A DNA stretch of 64,000 bases from Heligmosomoides polygyrus polygyrus (GCA_947396885.1 OX377201.1:23351923-23415922); one strand, 5' to 3'; counted from the stretch's first letter, positions 20,817 to 35,800 are shown. Numbers and translations: made by a program. Notes: generated by a model from the sequence alone, not told the origin.

Positions 20817-23800
20817 ATGGATACTAGTGAGATGGAGGTCGATACAGCCGACGAGAACGTCGGTTTACCAGGACCACGAACAGCTGAAATAGACATTGAT
20901 GCCATGATAGCAGCGGCAAGGAAACCGGTGAAGAATCCGGCACCACGCGGAAGGGTAAGTATCCAGAACTAATTTTTATTGTTTCGGAAAATTTCCGATG
21001 CCTTTTTTAATTTCACCCGTGTTCTCCGCACTATTAACAGTGTTAGTATGCGGTTAATGGGCACTATTAGGTTGGAAAAAGTCTCTTAACACTTCGAAAA
21101 GTTTTTTTTACCATGCTCCTTGTAAACACATTAGTATTGATCAGTATTGATTGCTGATTCCATGATCCTACTACACTTGTCTACCGTTCGCACGCGGAGA
21201 CAAGTCAAGACCATTCTTGTACTTCGTTATCTATACAATCTTCCGGACTCAATGCCAGATCTACCTCATGGCTACAGCACGTCAGGCAGCCGACGAAATT
21301 AACTATATATATGGCTTGGGATTTACTACTCATCGTGCCTGCTATGAGTGGTTCGGAAAGTTTTTAAAGGTAGATATTCACTCGAGGTCAAAGCAAGGTC
21401 AGGAAGGCCAAATGAATTGGACCAACCTTTTTTGTTCCGATAGTAGGCAGACGACACGTCAACTGGCAGAGAAGCTCGAATTGTCTCATAGGATAGTGGA
21501 AATCCATCTAAAGGGTCTTGGCTTTACATGGAAATTTGGAGCTTGGATTCCACATGCCCCGTCAGACACTTAGTGCAAAACCACATGTTGCAAGACTCAC
21601 AAAGAAACAATAAAGGAGCTGGGCTGGGAGGTAACGCCAGATACATCGTATAGGCCTGACCTCGTCCCTACCGACTACCATCTCTTTCGTGCTCTCAAGC
21701 AAGAAATTAGTGAGAAATATTTTGAAACGGACGAAGACCTCAAAAATTGGATTCAGCAATGGTACGACTCGAGAACTGCAGTCGTTTAAGCGAGAGGAAT
21801 TAGAACAGTACAGATGGGCTCTGGGCGAGGGGAGTCACCGTGTGAGGCAGCCCCTTCCTGCAATTTGTCTGGCAAGAAATTGGAACTGTTAAGAGACGCC
21901 AGTGTGTCCTAATCCTGTGGTGGACTGGGTTAAGCCACTTCTGATGTAACTCTACAATCATATGCCTTTCCGGAAAGAGGAGAAAGAACTGAACACACGG
22001 TAACTCCTTTCCCCCTCTCTCGAGCCTATTTCCGCCTAAATTTGCAGTAAGGGCTTGTTCATACTTCGAGTGCCAAGAGCGACTGGGGCAACGGACGGAG
22101 TGTGGAGTACGTAATTAATTGCGTACCCCACACTAGGTTCGTCGCGGACAGAGTGTGCCACACTACGGCCGTCGCCCGGTCGCTCTTGTCGCTCGAAGTA
22201 TGAACAAGGCCTAAGTATGTGGAAAGCAAAGCCGTGTTGTGAGAGCGGTTAATAATGTGATGTCATACACTACTCGGCTTCCGACTTCGGCACCTCATTC
22301 CTTGGAACGATTGCAAACATATCCAGCGTTAGGTCGTGGTTGACATTCCGACAGTTGAACATCGCTCACCACGCCTCAATGTTATCAGATGACGGACAGA
22401 ACTCTCCCGGATATAGACAGTATGGATTGGGACCATCGGCTAAACGGGTTGGTTCTATAAGGAACTTTGGCGCAAAGCGGCTCGGAGGGGTCACCCTGTA
22501 AGGCAGCCCTCCTAAACATTTTGTGTTGCACTAAATAAATAAAAAATATGCAGCCTTGTTGTGGTCTATCGCTGTGATGAACTTAGCTGGGCTACTTCCG
22601 CTGTAACTAACCATTAATGTGCCTCCTTACGAAAGTGGATAACCACTGAATGCAAGGTGGCTCTCTCCGAGCCACTCTGTGCCGGAACTTTAAATGTGGT
22701 AATGGCGACTGCCAAATCCAGAGAGGTGGCTGAGCCGGTTAAGAGCATAAGGATACGAATTGTGTGCCTCCAAGAAACACGCTGGAAGCGGCGAATACCA
22801 GAAAGATTGGTTGGGGTAGGGGAAGCGTCACTAGAATGGGAAGAGCACCAAAAGAAACAGGGTCGAGACAGCTGTGGCCAAGTTCCTCAGGGAATTCGAA
22901 GCCGCTTTTCAAGGAGTTAACGACAAATTCTCCCGAAGGATGGTTTCAGATCTCGTTGATGTACGGACTTCGGCCCAAATGATCTGGAAGACAAGTTATT
23001 TGGGCGCAAAGCGGCTCGGAGGGGGCCACCTTCCATTCAGTGGTTATCCACCTTCGTAAAGAGGCACATTAATGCTCAGCTATAACGAAGTGACCCAACT
23101 AAGTTCATCACAGCGATAGACCATATAAGTGTTGTGCATTTTTTAAAATTAAATGCAACACAATGTTTAGTAAGGCTGCCTTACATGGTGCCTCCCTCCA
23201 AGCCACTTTGCGCCAATGATACCATGTCAATAGGCGAATACCGCATTCTGTGAATCACAGTCTTCGGTTGAAAGAGCATCTGGGACTAGCAACATTTTAT
23301 ATTCTCTTCGTTATCCGCTTTGAATTTGAAGCACGTGTTGGAGCAAAACGATTCATCGCCTAAAGTCGTTGTGGAGTAGATCAACAATCTATGCCCTTGT
23401 GTCAAATATATATATATATATATATTAGGTTGTCCCATAAGTCCCCGCCGTTTTTTTTCAACGATTCACTGCAGATTTCGCCGGCGGTCTCTTGCATAGC
23501 CCTGCATAGCTTTCGAAAGAAAATGATTTGATCTATCAAAACATGTATTGCATTTCTTTTTCATAATGAATTTTGTCATTTTTTAGGTCGTTGAAGTGAA
23601 AAGTGAAAAGATGAAAAAGTAGCCATTTGCGCACTTGTTCTCTCCGCTTAGGTTTAAAATTTTTTGCGCAGTTTTTTACAGCACTTGGAAGACAATGTTC
23701 TGTACTACAAGAATATGTGTTGGTCCTATTTTCTCACTTGCCCTTTATTGATTTTTAGGGCATCAAATTGGGAATTCCGACTTTTCCGTCCAAATTTTTA

Positions 23801-26800
23801 CCAGAACTCCGGTTCTGTGGTTGGACTTTTTTGCTTGGTGTTATATGTCGTTTGGAAGAGAATGTCTTGCTCAGTAAGAATTTGTGTCGCGTTTATTGAC
23901 TCACGCTGATTTCTGTCGAATACCAACAACTGAAGAAGGAGGAGGAGTTGTTGGTGGAGACGATTTTTCTCTTTTTGGCATTTTGTTGATATTCAATAGA
24001 AATCAATAAACGCGACACATGTTCTTATAGAGCAAGACATTTTCTTTCGAATAACATATAACGCCAACCCAAAAAGTCCAATCACAGAGCAGGAGCCGTC
24101 GGAAAAAATAACCATCCTCCTTCGGACGTCCCAATTTGATGACCTAAAAATCAATAAAGGACAAATGAGCAAATAGCACTAACAAATGTTCTTGTAGTAC
24201 AGAACATTGTTTTCCAAATGCTATAAAAAAGTGCGCAAAACATTACAAACCTAAGCGGAGAGAATAAGTGCGCAAATGGCTACTTTTTCACTTTTCACTT
24301 CAACGACCCAAAAATTAATAAAATTCATGATAAAAAAGGAAATGCAATACATTTTCTGATAGAGCAAATCATTCTCTTTCGAAAGCTATGCAGGGCTATG
24401 CAAGAGACCGCCGGCGAAATCTGCAGTGAATCGTTGAAAAAAACGGCGAAGACTTATGGGACAACCTAATATATAAACATATATATATCGAAAAAGGCGT
24501 ATTCTTGCGGCGGAGGCACATCGAAATTTGTGCTGTCCTATGGGTTCAACCCAATTTTGGAGCTACCCCCTAGTCAGGAGAGGGCGGCGCTAAGGTGACA
24601 GTTGCTTCCCACATCACATGATACGACACCGCATATATGAGCCCACACGAGTGTCATTGCATCACTTGCCAGTAGCTGAAGCTGTGAGTCGAATTTAACC
24701 AGGAAATGGAGAGGCAAAACATCCCCCGCCCCTCCAGACTAGAAAAGGGCCGTAATTTTTTCGCCATTCCCGATATAATTTTACCTTCATGATAATGTCG
24801 TCATTTTCAGAGGATAATCGATCCTATTCAAGCCCGATACCTCCACCGAAATGACGATATCAGTATGTCAAGCATTGACTCAACTCGCAGCGAGTCGAGG
24901 CTGGAACAGACGACGGTAATTTGTTTTCGTTGAATTATCACTAATTGAATTTCAATAACTTATCTTGGCACTATTGTACTTTCGGGACTCCAGAGGGCGA
25001 GGAGAGGTCGAAAAAAATTTTTCGCCCAAACTTCGCCTAGGGGGCCTACCGTACTTCAGCGTAAAATGAAAAACGGATGTCAGATTCGTGATCAGCACTC
25101 CAAATAACCCCTAGGCGAAGTTTGGGCGAAAATTTTTTTTCGACCTCTCCCCGTCCTCTGGAGTCCGTAAAGTACAACATTGCCCTTATCGCGGGAGGAT
25201 TGCGGGTGGAAATATTGGTTGTGTTCTTCCAAACTTAGGTTTTAACGAAGTGATGGCTATATCAGACTGTATTATGGGAGGTGTAGACCAATGCTTATGA
25301 TGTCACTGTCGTTCTATCTATACAGCGGTCTTTATGTATTCACTTCTAAATACATAGTGCACCGACTAAGAGGCAAACACGATGGAATCAGATCTCAGTG
25401 TTCTCCGAGAGGTGATTCAAAATCAGTTTTTTCTTCGAGTTCTTGAAAACCGATCCGGAGATTTTAATGCTTGCCGTCGTTCGTGCTCCGTTCACAGCAC
25501 AAAGATCGCTCTTGCGCCAGATGCGGAAGAACTGCGTATCAGGTCTACTTGTCTGACTTTCCACTCTAATCTGCTCAGCATCTGCTTGATGATTAATGTC
25601 TGAGATTAAAAGAGCATAGCAGAAACTCACATCTTCTCTGTTTTTGGAGACTGAAGATGTGAGTTGAAGATGGTTAGTGCTGCCTTGTTCTCCGGCAGTG
25701 TCTAAACCACAGCTCTTGTTTTAAATTCATCACTATTTTCGCTAAAACGGAGCCCTAGAAGAGCTAAAGCGGCTAATATACTTGGAGTCGACAACACTCC
25801 ATGGACCACGAATTACATTTGTATCTCTAAAAACGACTGTCCTTTCGGAACGTTCGACAGAAAGAGGGGTTCACTGAGAAAATCAGCGTCATTTACACAT
25901 AAAAGGCGTGAAGATTTGCTATGCAAATCACTCCGGAGTTTAAGAATCAAATACGCGTCTACAGAATCAGATACAGTTTTATTGGTTAGCCCTGTTTGAG
26001 GTATTTGTGACATCCATTTGTCTCATTTTGCTCTGTATTACATGCATTGCGTTCCAGACTCCAGTTCAACCTACTCCTGCACGGAGCAATAGAAATGCGG
26101 CCAACGTTGACCTTCGTGCGCTGTACCTTCAACGTCTGCACGAACGCCAGCAACAGTATCATGAGGTGAGTACATACTTGCCAGTCTTCTCTGTAGGACA
26201 CGGATTCATTTTTCGTTGCTGTGGGGTCGACTCTTCGCTTCTGAAATTTGGGCCTTTTTAGCAAGAGATGGCCCTTGGCGGCTATCACAACGTATTCAAG
26301 GATCCGTGTCCTGATTTCAAGCCGCGTAAGTATGCGCAGGACGAATCGACATCTACGTCGGGAGATGAGTCACAGGACGAGAATCTCAATGACGTCCCCT
26401 CCGGTTTGTCGCTTCTGCTTTCTTTGCCTTTTTCTCTCATTCGGAATACGACTTCTTTAGACGATGCTCTTGACCGAACCATGACGACAGATGATAGTGG
26501 CCGAGAAGTGCTATCACAAGGAAGAGTAGGGCAAGGTTGTTCCACACCACAGAACATGGTCAATCACACCTTTGCACAGCTGCGACAGATAGATGTGTCC
26601 TCGGTTATGCCGTCAGAGAATAGTGTCACTACGGTGAGGGCTGAATTTACCCACTTAGTGGTTCGAATAGAAAATGCGTTAGCTAGGATAACTAACAGTT
26701 AGTTTACTCTTGTTAAGGTACAATTTTTAGGGGAAATCAGCACAGCAGTCGAAGACGCCTCTAGGCGAGAGACAAGTGGAGTTCTCCCAGGTTCAAGTTG

Positions 26801-29800
26801 TAGGTGCGTTCACGAAGTTGTTCTTGTCCACATTCCGAGCATATAGATCCACACCGTCTGGTGCCCCTGAGATTCATCACCATATCATCTCATCACGGAC
26901 GTCTTCTGCAGTAGACGCTGATTGCCGCATGATCTTTTTCGAAGTGACGTCGTTCCAGCGTAGTTCTCTGCTCTTGACTGATGTGCGCGTAGTGTTTTAG
27001 TTACGGACTATCAGCTGGGCTTCTTTATTGCACTGAGTTTCTCGTACCGCAGTCTAGCCGCCGACTCCACCTGGTCTCTAGCAGAGCATAATTTCAGTAG
27101 CTTGCAGCAGCACCTCTACTGTTTGCCCAGCTCTTCTCATTCGTAGAGAAGAGTAGGTCTGACTAATAACATTTTTTGATTGTTCTCGGGTGTCCTTGAG
27201 TGGCAGCGGATTTTACTGGACTCTTTCCTCTTCAGGAAGGCTACATTTATTCGTCCTTTGACAGCCTAGGCCGTACTTCGTTGCTAGGATATGAAACTCC
27301 CTAGGTGTCGAAATGCCTCCAGTTTTCACATTACCGCTCCTTGAAAAGCAAGAACTAGTCCAGTGACTCTTTTGAGGTGATTATCGTGACCCTCTTCACC
27401 TTCAGGTGTAGCACATCTTCCACAAAGGCCTCCTGTCAATGTTGCGCCTTGTAATTCCGCTCCTTTCGGCCACCCTCAGCTATAGACTGCGGTTATTCAT
27501 TTCGCGAAGATGGGCAAGATTGGGAGGTGGTGGCTCACCAACCAATCATAACCAGCCAGAGCCCTGGCCGAACATACGTCAGCCAATCAAAATACTAACC
27601 GTATAAACCTTCTCTGTTCTAGAGCACGCTAATTTGAAGCGGACTGACGCGCTCTCACCTCCAAATGCTGCTCATCTTCCTGACGTGTGCCGTTATTTAT
27701 CTAGAACATCTTCTGCGACATACCTGACGGTGTATCTTGCACATGTCCGCTTCGCGAATGATTTTGTACTGTGCAAATTACTTTTGCGAGAGAAGTCTAT
27801 CACCTATCATCTGTTACCGTCACGTTGATCATCGGGATGCATGAGCGGGCGCCTGCAGCGACTTCACTCGTTCTTGTCGCGTGCCAGAGTGCTCGACGAA
27901 TCTCCTTCGCTCGAGGGACACTAGGAGCGTCATATCGTTTATTAAGAGCTTTCATATAGAAGGTGACCAATACATGATGGGTGTCCTGCCCGCTCTCGTA
28001 ATCCTTAGAAAGCCAGTCAGTAAAGGCTCTCGTCCAGTGAGTGTCTGCAAAACGCATTACATGGCCGGTCCACCTAATTTCCAGGCGACTTTGTTCATGC
28101 AACAGCTTTTGTAACATGCGAGAAGCTTGAAACTTAAGAGCCTTCTCTCACTTGCATTCGTTAGCTTCTGCCTAGCTCCGGCTCTAGGTTGCTGGCCATG
28201 TAGGAGATGAATGTAACGCTCAAAACATTATCTGCTATTTGATTGAATAAGGTTTAGCGGAGGATTTGGTCAGAACCCTGGTTGGTGTCGTCCTCGATAT
28301 TAACGGGGGCTTATTTTTAATACCAACACTCTGCCAAAGTCGAAAGTACGCTGTGTGGTGGCATGTGAGGAACGTTAATTCAGCGGCGTCCATGGTCCTG
28401 ACCTTATTTGGCGCGGGGTATTCTTTCAAATGTTTGCTAGTAATCCTCTTTCCTTAGTTCCACTCATTGTTAGTTGTTAAAAAGTCATTGTCTTCCCACT
28501 GGATTAGTCCTTTTTCATCCTTCATTGACAGCCTCTGACGAGGTGAAGCGAAACATAGGTGTTGTAGGATTAATTTGGCCTCACCATAGGGGCCCTGGCT
28601 CAGTGACTCGTCTGCGCAGCGCCGTCGTGCCTCCATCTCCAGCGCTTTGGCGAAAATAGAGGTTGCTATACAGCAAAATTGTTTGATACGGTGAAATCGA
28701 CAGGATCTCTACGACTGTTGTTCATTCAAATAATTTCAATTGTAATATAATGTGACCTGCCGTTCAGAGGCCTACCGGCCGCCAAACCTGAGGTTGAGAG
28801 CTTCGGCTCCACACCCCAAGAATGGAGCTCCTCAACCACCACCTGTTCTTCTTTTGCCTTTCCTACTTTCATTACAGTGAAAAATGAAAAATACAGTGTG
28901 TTTATATACATTATAAAATAGTATAGCGGGATATAGTTGGACAGATTCTTCAAAACTGCTCTTATGAAGGCTGCCACCCTCTGTCGCATGTACGCGATTA
29001 ACTCTCCAAAATGCCATTTTTTACGTGGCGAGAAACAGCGTGAGAGTCCCAATCTGAAGTGCTCAATACGCATAAACATAAACAAAGTCAGTCGGTGTTA
29101 TAGCCCGGCCAACACCGTTTACTGTCTGTTGTCGTCAAGCACGCGCACACTGGTTGCACAAAGCACTTTAAAGGTCTTCTGAATATCGAGTGCATGCTGC
29201 GCAAAGCCTGATTTATGGCAGGCGTTCTGAATCCGGACGCATGTTGCATAATGTCTGTGACGAATTTGCTGATTTCCAACGCACTCCTAGCGACTTTGCC
29301 ATGACGCTTATGACACGTACTGCATCCCTACATACGTATCACGACGTCTGTGGCACACATTCTGAATCCCTACAAACGATGGACGATACTGAGATTCAAT
29401 ACTGGTCCTTCCTTACTCATCCGCTACCTTCCCTTAGTAGTCGCCTCTTTACTTCCCCTTAGTGCTTTTTACCGGTCCTTCTTGTTGGTCGCCCTTTATT
29501 GATCTCCCTTTACTGGCCCCTTACTGTTCTGAATTCCTGCACAGATTGGACGACGTCTTCTGAATCTCGGCGTTGAGCATTTGATGTCCGTCCATACTCT
29601 GATGCGTTGCCCTCGCTCAATATATCGTAAACATGGGTGGTTCGCCGAAGTTTGCCAACAGTCGCCCATTTTTACGATATATTGAGCGAGGGCAACGAAA
29701 GAAAAACCGGCTGACAGACGCCGCTCTGAAACTAGAACAATTTAGAGAAAATTAAAACGATTGCCTAGCATAAAGAATGTGAGATGAGGAAAAGCGCAAA

Positions 29801-32800
29801 GTGAGAAAAACATGACCATTAGCCACGTAGATAACACACCACAATTAGCACTTTGCAGCATTTTGATATTTAGCACGTGATATTCTTAAATATTCTACAG
29901 ATCTGAGCAGAGATCTGCTTAGATCCCCATATTTACCGTGCAGCCACAACTGGGGTCACTTCTATAGACCAGAGACAGTAAAATGCATGGTGCATGTTAA
30001 GAGAATTGCTGGTCTTCATTGTTGCCTCCTTTGTGGCGGGTACATGTGGCTAAAGCATATACATGGCTGGATACCTAAGCCACTGCTCTCTGTTCCCTCG
30101 AGTGCTACAATAATAGAAAGCACCGCATCAGGAAGTCACCCTAAAATTGGAGATGACAAATTAGATAATGTCTATGTTTTAGAGAAAACAACCGTGACAA
30201 GGAAAAGTGTGGGTTCGAAGAAGGATGACTCTATGGAGGATGTGTTGGCGAAGATGCGAGCGACTCCCAAACGCAGCCATTCGTCAACGAAGAGAAGTAT
30301 GGCTGCCAACATGACCACCCGCAGGACGACAGTGGAGATGGATATCGAGGAGCAGCCAGAGTGAGTACATTGGAAGGAAGGTTGTTCCTGCCGTTGCTGT
30401 GACATAGACTTCATGGACTGCTTACTTCACGAAATTCTCCTAGTTAGTTGCCATCAATGGGACCTATCATCGTTATCCAATCGCACCTATTATCTAGAAT
30501 CTGCGGTTTCTTTCCTCCATAATGATTCTCTTTGAAAAAATCCGAAAATTTTCTAGGCGAGAAGTGTTCGAAGGTGGGCACCCGCAGCCGTATAGAATGC
30601 AGAGTCTTCCATCTTAAAGAGCGAGTCGTAGAGTCCGTATTGAATCGACCTGGCGTTGGATTCATGAACGACTTACATAATTTTGACAGAGAATTCACAG
30701 CGAAACACTCAGATAACGCAGCTTATCACGCGAGATGGTGAGCGATAAAGCCGTGTTATCTGAGCTTTCCACTGTGAATTATCTGTTAAAGTTATGTAAT
30801 TCGTTGATGAATGTAAACCCCTGCTTGCATATCATACATATAAACACACGCTTAATCAATTCCCGAGAATCTGGGTAAATGGATGGAAGAGCTGCAAAAA
30901 GGCGGAGAAGTCCTCAAGTGCTTGTCTCCTAGACGATCTTGAGGAGCTCGAAGTAACAGTCAAATCTCATGCATCAGGTGTATGCCTCAGCGACAACAAT
31001 TTGAAACTACTTCCGCGGAATCATCCTCCTTCAAGGCTTTGAATTTTTACCGCTTAGATAAAGAACAGTAGGGCAGAGGTTAACGGTATCCAATCTTTTT
31101 TGATGGCGCCTTCCTTTTTGCTTTATGAGATGCCGTGAAGGCAATTCGATCGCGCATTTGGCCTATACATTTTCTTGCGGTGGCCATAGGTGAACCCGGG
31201 GGACGGTCAATAGGCACAAAATATGGCCACGCCCTTCGCCATAAGGCCATGCGATCTTCCTCTCATCCCCGTGGCACACCCACTCCCAACCCCCTATGCT
31301 TCACCGATAGTCTAACGGTTGCCTTATGAAGCCATTGAGACTCAAAACAAAGTTTTCCGGTCTGCAGAATAGCGGCTGTACCTCCTGATGCCACACGCCG
31401 CAGCAGGAGGCGGGTGTACCTCAGGGGTGGGCGGAATATCTGTTTTCTGATTTTCTGGCCATTTTGAGCAAATTTTTTCTGTTTTCTGTTTTCTGGGAAA
31501 ATGGCCGAAAATTGGCCAGAAAACAGAAAATAGAGCTGCGAACAAAATTGTATAATAGAAATCCAATAAAGAGATCCAAAAAGTATCATAGAATCATGAA
31601 TTTCATCTCAAAATAATGTTTCTAGTGTATTTTAAATTGCAAACATGTAGGTTTCTGGATCTGCTCGTGTAGAAATTGCGCCATACACTCAAAACTATGC
31701 CGCTTTGTTTGTTTGATTGTGTAAGTGCTGCTGACATGGAGCCCCTTCAAGGACATTTCTCCACTTTCATAATTTCGCTTTGTATTCTCTTAAATTTCTG
31801 CAGTAGTTTAGACTATCTACGGTTACTTAGAACTTTATGCAAAGGCTAGAAAACTAGTGTTCTGAGGGGCATTTCATTATAATATTTATTAACTAACCAT
31901 GTGCCGTAGAGTAATTGTGGGTAAGATTATTCTCCATCTCCGGTTATTGAAAATTGTTGGCTGGTCTTTCCCAATGATCGTAAAGCAGAGCCGTTGACGG
32001 AGCTGCTTTTCTAACTCTTGTTCAGCATTTGGTTTCCAAACATTAGTGAGAGACTGAAACGTTTTAGTTACCTTTGACTTCACTGGTGTAGTGATAGAAT
32101 AGTGATACATAAAAATTTTAATTTATTACATCTATCATCTGTCGTCCCGGTGATCACCGAGTTGTTCGAACGGGGACCAGCAACGTCTCCATTTGTCCTT
32201 GTCGCTTGACAGAGTGCTCCAATGGATCCTCCTCGCCGGACGGACACGAAGAGCGTCATATCGTTCGTTCAGGGCTTCCACGAAGAAGTCCGACCAGCGC
32301 GTTGGTGGGCATCCTGGTATTCTCTTGACATCTCGCGGAATCCTGTCAGTGACGGCTCTCGTCCAGCGGGTGTCTGCGAATCGCATTACGTGGCCGGCCC
32401 ACCTAATTTTCGACGACTTAGCCCATGCGACAGCGTCCCTGATCTTCGAACGACTGCGAAGTCGTGTTACTCCAAGCATCGCGCTCTCCATTCCACGTTG
32501 CGCGTCGCTGATCACGTGTTCATCCCGCTTCCGTATAGGGCAGGTCTGAGGCGTATGTTAGGGCAGGAAGAGCAGTGGAATCGAATAGGCTAGCACGTAG
32601 TCGGACGTTCTTCGTCTTCTTCACGATTTCACGCTCTTGAAAAGCTCCCCAAACAGCTCGTTTCCTCATACACAGCTCCGGCGCTAGGCCGTTGCTCATG
32701 TTGACTTCGCGAACCAGATACACGTAGCTGGAGCACTCGGAGATGTTCGTTTCGTTGAGCGAAAATGGGGCATCAGAAACTTGTCCGCTCCTCATGAACA

Positions 32801-35800
32801 TCGTCTTCGTAAGATTCAGCTGCAGTCCAACGTTCCCACATACACGATCGAAGTCGGCCAGCATTCGCTCCGCCTGGCTGATGCTCGGTGTTATGAGCAC
32901 GATGTCGTCAGCGAAACGAAGATGGTGCAGCTGCTGGCCGTCGACCTTCACTCCCATGTCTTCCCATTCTAGTTCGCGCATGACGTTCTCGAGGGTGGCG
33001 CTGAAGAGCTTCGGGGATATGGTATCACCCTGCCGAACTCCTCTCTTCACCTCGATGATGACGTCGTTGTGGAGTGGTGAGATCATGGTCGTTAATCCAC
33101 TTTGACTCTGATGTACTGAGTAAGAACATCCTGAGCGAGCAGAGCTTCGATGACTGCCTCCGTTTCGACGGCGTCGAATCCTTCTTCAGAACGATAAACA
33201 TAAGGCACAGCTGCAAGATGAGCTTCGTAATGGTGTGTATGTGGTCGATCGTGCTGGATCCTCTCCGAAATCCTGCTTGTTCGCATGGCCGTCCTTCGTC
33301 CAGCGTTCTGCTAACCCTATTCAGGAGGACTGGAGTGAACAGCTTGTAGACTACGGGCAGCAGGCAAATCGGGCGATAATTGCCAATGTCGGGCATGTCT
33401 CCCTCCCTAGCAAATCGAGATGTAATATGATATGAATGTATGATGAATAATAATATGATGATGAAAAGGGTAAATGTTTGATCCTTACTAGATAATGTCT
33501 ACGTATTTAAAGAAACACTTTCACCCAAAAGTTTTTGCGCTAACAGCCTCTTCAGTCGCACTCTCGTGTTGTTCTGTGAAATATCAAGCCAGTACCCAAA
33601 ACATCTTTGGTCCGTGTTTGGTGCTCTATAAGGCCAGTCTCTTACTAGTGGGACCCCTAATCTAGGGAATCGTCTGTTTCGAGATTACATCTACATTTGG
33701 ATTGTGAGCCTTAAACCGCTATATTTTCATATGAATGCAATAGGAAAAATTCACCATTTATAAGCCATTGCTATAAACGCTTGCAAGTTAGAGCACTGGT
33801 CCACGACCACATTTCTAGTCGTGCAAAAAGCATTTGCTACTGGACAGATGGATCTTCGAATTGAATAATTAGGTAGTTTGATAACTGCGAAATTTTCTGT
33901 TTTCTGATTTTTCTGTTTTCTGGCATTTTTAGCTTTTCTGTTTTTTGATTTCTGTTTTCTGATGAAAGCGATTTTCTGTTTTCTGGGAAAATTTTCAAAA
34001 TTTCCGCCCATCCCTGGTCTACCTCCTGTGGCGCTGCCGCATTCCTTCCTCGAAGAGTCTATTGCGAATTCACCGACCCGGAGGGATGAATGGATGGTTG
34101 GCCTAGGCGGGACATCAACCAGGAACTTCGTCTCGGAGCGCATGCCAAGCCATAGTGCCCTGCAGTTGTGCTGTGCTGTGCAGCCCTGTAACAAAATGTT
34201 TGCCTATTGTTCCCAAATTCAGCTGGGATGCGTGTAGGGATGGGGGGGGGGTGCTGATATGCGCCTCCTAGGTCATGGGCAGTTCAGGCTTCACAAGATG
34301 CTTCTGTGATGCGCTACTCGTCACTTGCAGGCGATACTTCGTAAGTATTTAAGGAAGGGCGGTAGCGTCGCCGGAATAGGCGCCGAGCCTTGCCTGCTTC
34401 CGGAACCAATACAAGCTTTGAGTCCTGCCTAGGGAACCAAGCCTTACATCACTCCAGGATCGGTGAATTTGTAAACTATTATTTGGTTTATCTGGATAAA
34501 ATAGTGCACTGACCTGCTCATCGGCTGGTCAACCGCAAGTCGTATGATGGGCCAAATGCACATCAAATTGTCTCGACTGTGTTCCGTCGAAGTAAAATGA
34601 ATGGCACATTCCTCAAAAGGATTCATCGCCGATCTTCATTCTTTGCTTTAAATACGCGATATAACAGTCGATATAAGGCGGCCCTTTCCCTACCCTGGGA
34701 CTCCCTAAAAGTCGTGAAATGTTTCACCCTATCGCTTGATGAGCCGCGCTATCAGAGATTTCGGCTGCATTTTCTCCGTTAAATTGCTGTAAGTCGTTGA
34801 TGAATCCGGCCGCAGGAAGGGTCCCACAAATTTCGCCTTTCGATATTTTGTAAAACTTGAAAGGATTCTGTAAAGTTACTTTCAGAAATGAAACTCCAGC
34901 GACGTCTACCATCGCTGCGGCCGACAAGGAGGGCAACATGACCTACAGTATTCACAAAGAAAGCACATATGTCATTGCGCCGCGGGAAAGCCGGGAAGAT
35001 GACGCTGCAGCGGCCCCGCAGAATCTCTCCACCGCTGTCAACAAGGACTCTGATGGTGTGGGACAGGGTACCTTTACCATTGTACGAGAGGACAAGTCAC
35101 AGGAGGTAAACGGTCGGGATCAAGTGAATAACGACACCTATGTCATTGCCCAAAAAGACCAGTCCCACCACGGCACTAGCAGCAGGGATCAAGACCAAAA
35201 TGGCATCTTTACCATTCAACGGAAGAATACGTCGCAGCAGAAGCAAAAGGAAGCAGCCAGTACATCTTCTCAAAAAGACGCAGTCAGCGTTACTAAGCCA
35301 GTTTTCGCTATACCGACGGTTCCTGCTCGCGCTACGACCACAAGGACAAAGACCACTGTTGAGCAGAGGGAGAGCAGAATGGTGGGGTGTTTTCAATGTA
35401 CTAGTTGTTATTAATTTTGCAGGCTTGGTTATAGAATACGTCACAGAAGAAGAATGCCTCCATTTTGGAAATGATGGATGTCGATGTGGCATCGCCCGGA
35501 CGGACGTTGTTCGCTGCTCGTCCTACGAAGAAGGTTCGTTTGGATCTTTGGAAGTCTTGAACTCTTTCTTTGTTTTATCCACTAGCTGGAGCATTCATTG
35601 GAGTGAAATAGAGGGTAGGCGACATCTATTGGGCTGGAGAAAAACCTAGGCGGAATTTCTTTTTTTATAAAAAAAATATGGTTGTTAAGCCACGCGAACT
35701 TAATCTACTCATGGTTTCGTTATCGCCTAACACGTATGCCCATTGATACTGCTGCTTTTGGATTCCCTTGGCCCAAAACTGGTGGTTGCGACTAGAAAAA

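Noticed and set aside
21811..22035. Another GGCGCAAAGCGGCTC-type MITE after the intron 1 mariner relic
   Set aside because: Some words agree (GAGTCACCGTGTGAGGCAGC) but the termini are too eroded to define an element, so it is not listed as a feature.
32193..33435. Plus-strand open frames of 90-123 codons
   Set aside because: Antisense shadows of the minus-strand reverse transcriptase, which carries the real motifs ([13 protein letters not shown]).
35424..35648. Cys-rich open frame after a 41-base possible intron next to exon 8
   Set aside because: The acceptor at 35423 does not match the donor phase at 35381 without a stop. Exon 36900-36951 continues in phase.
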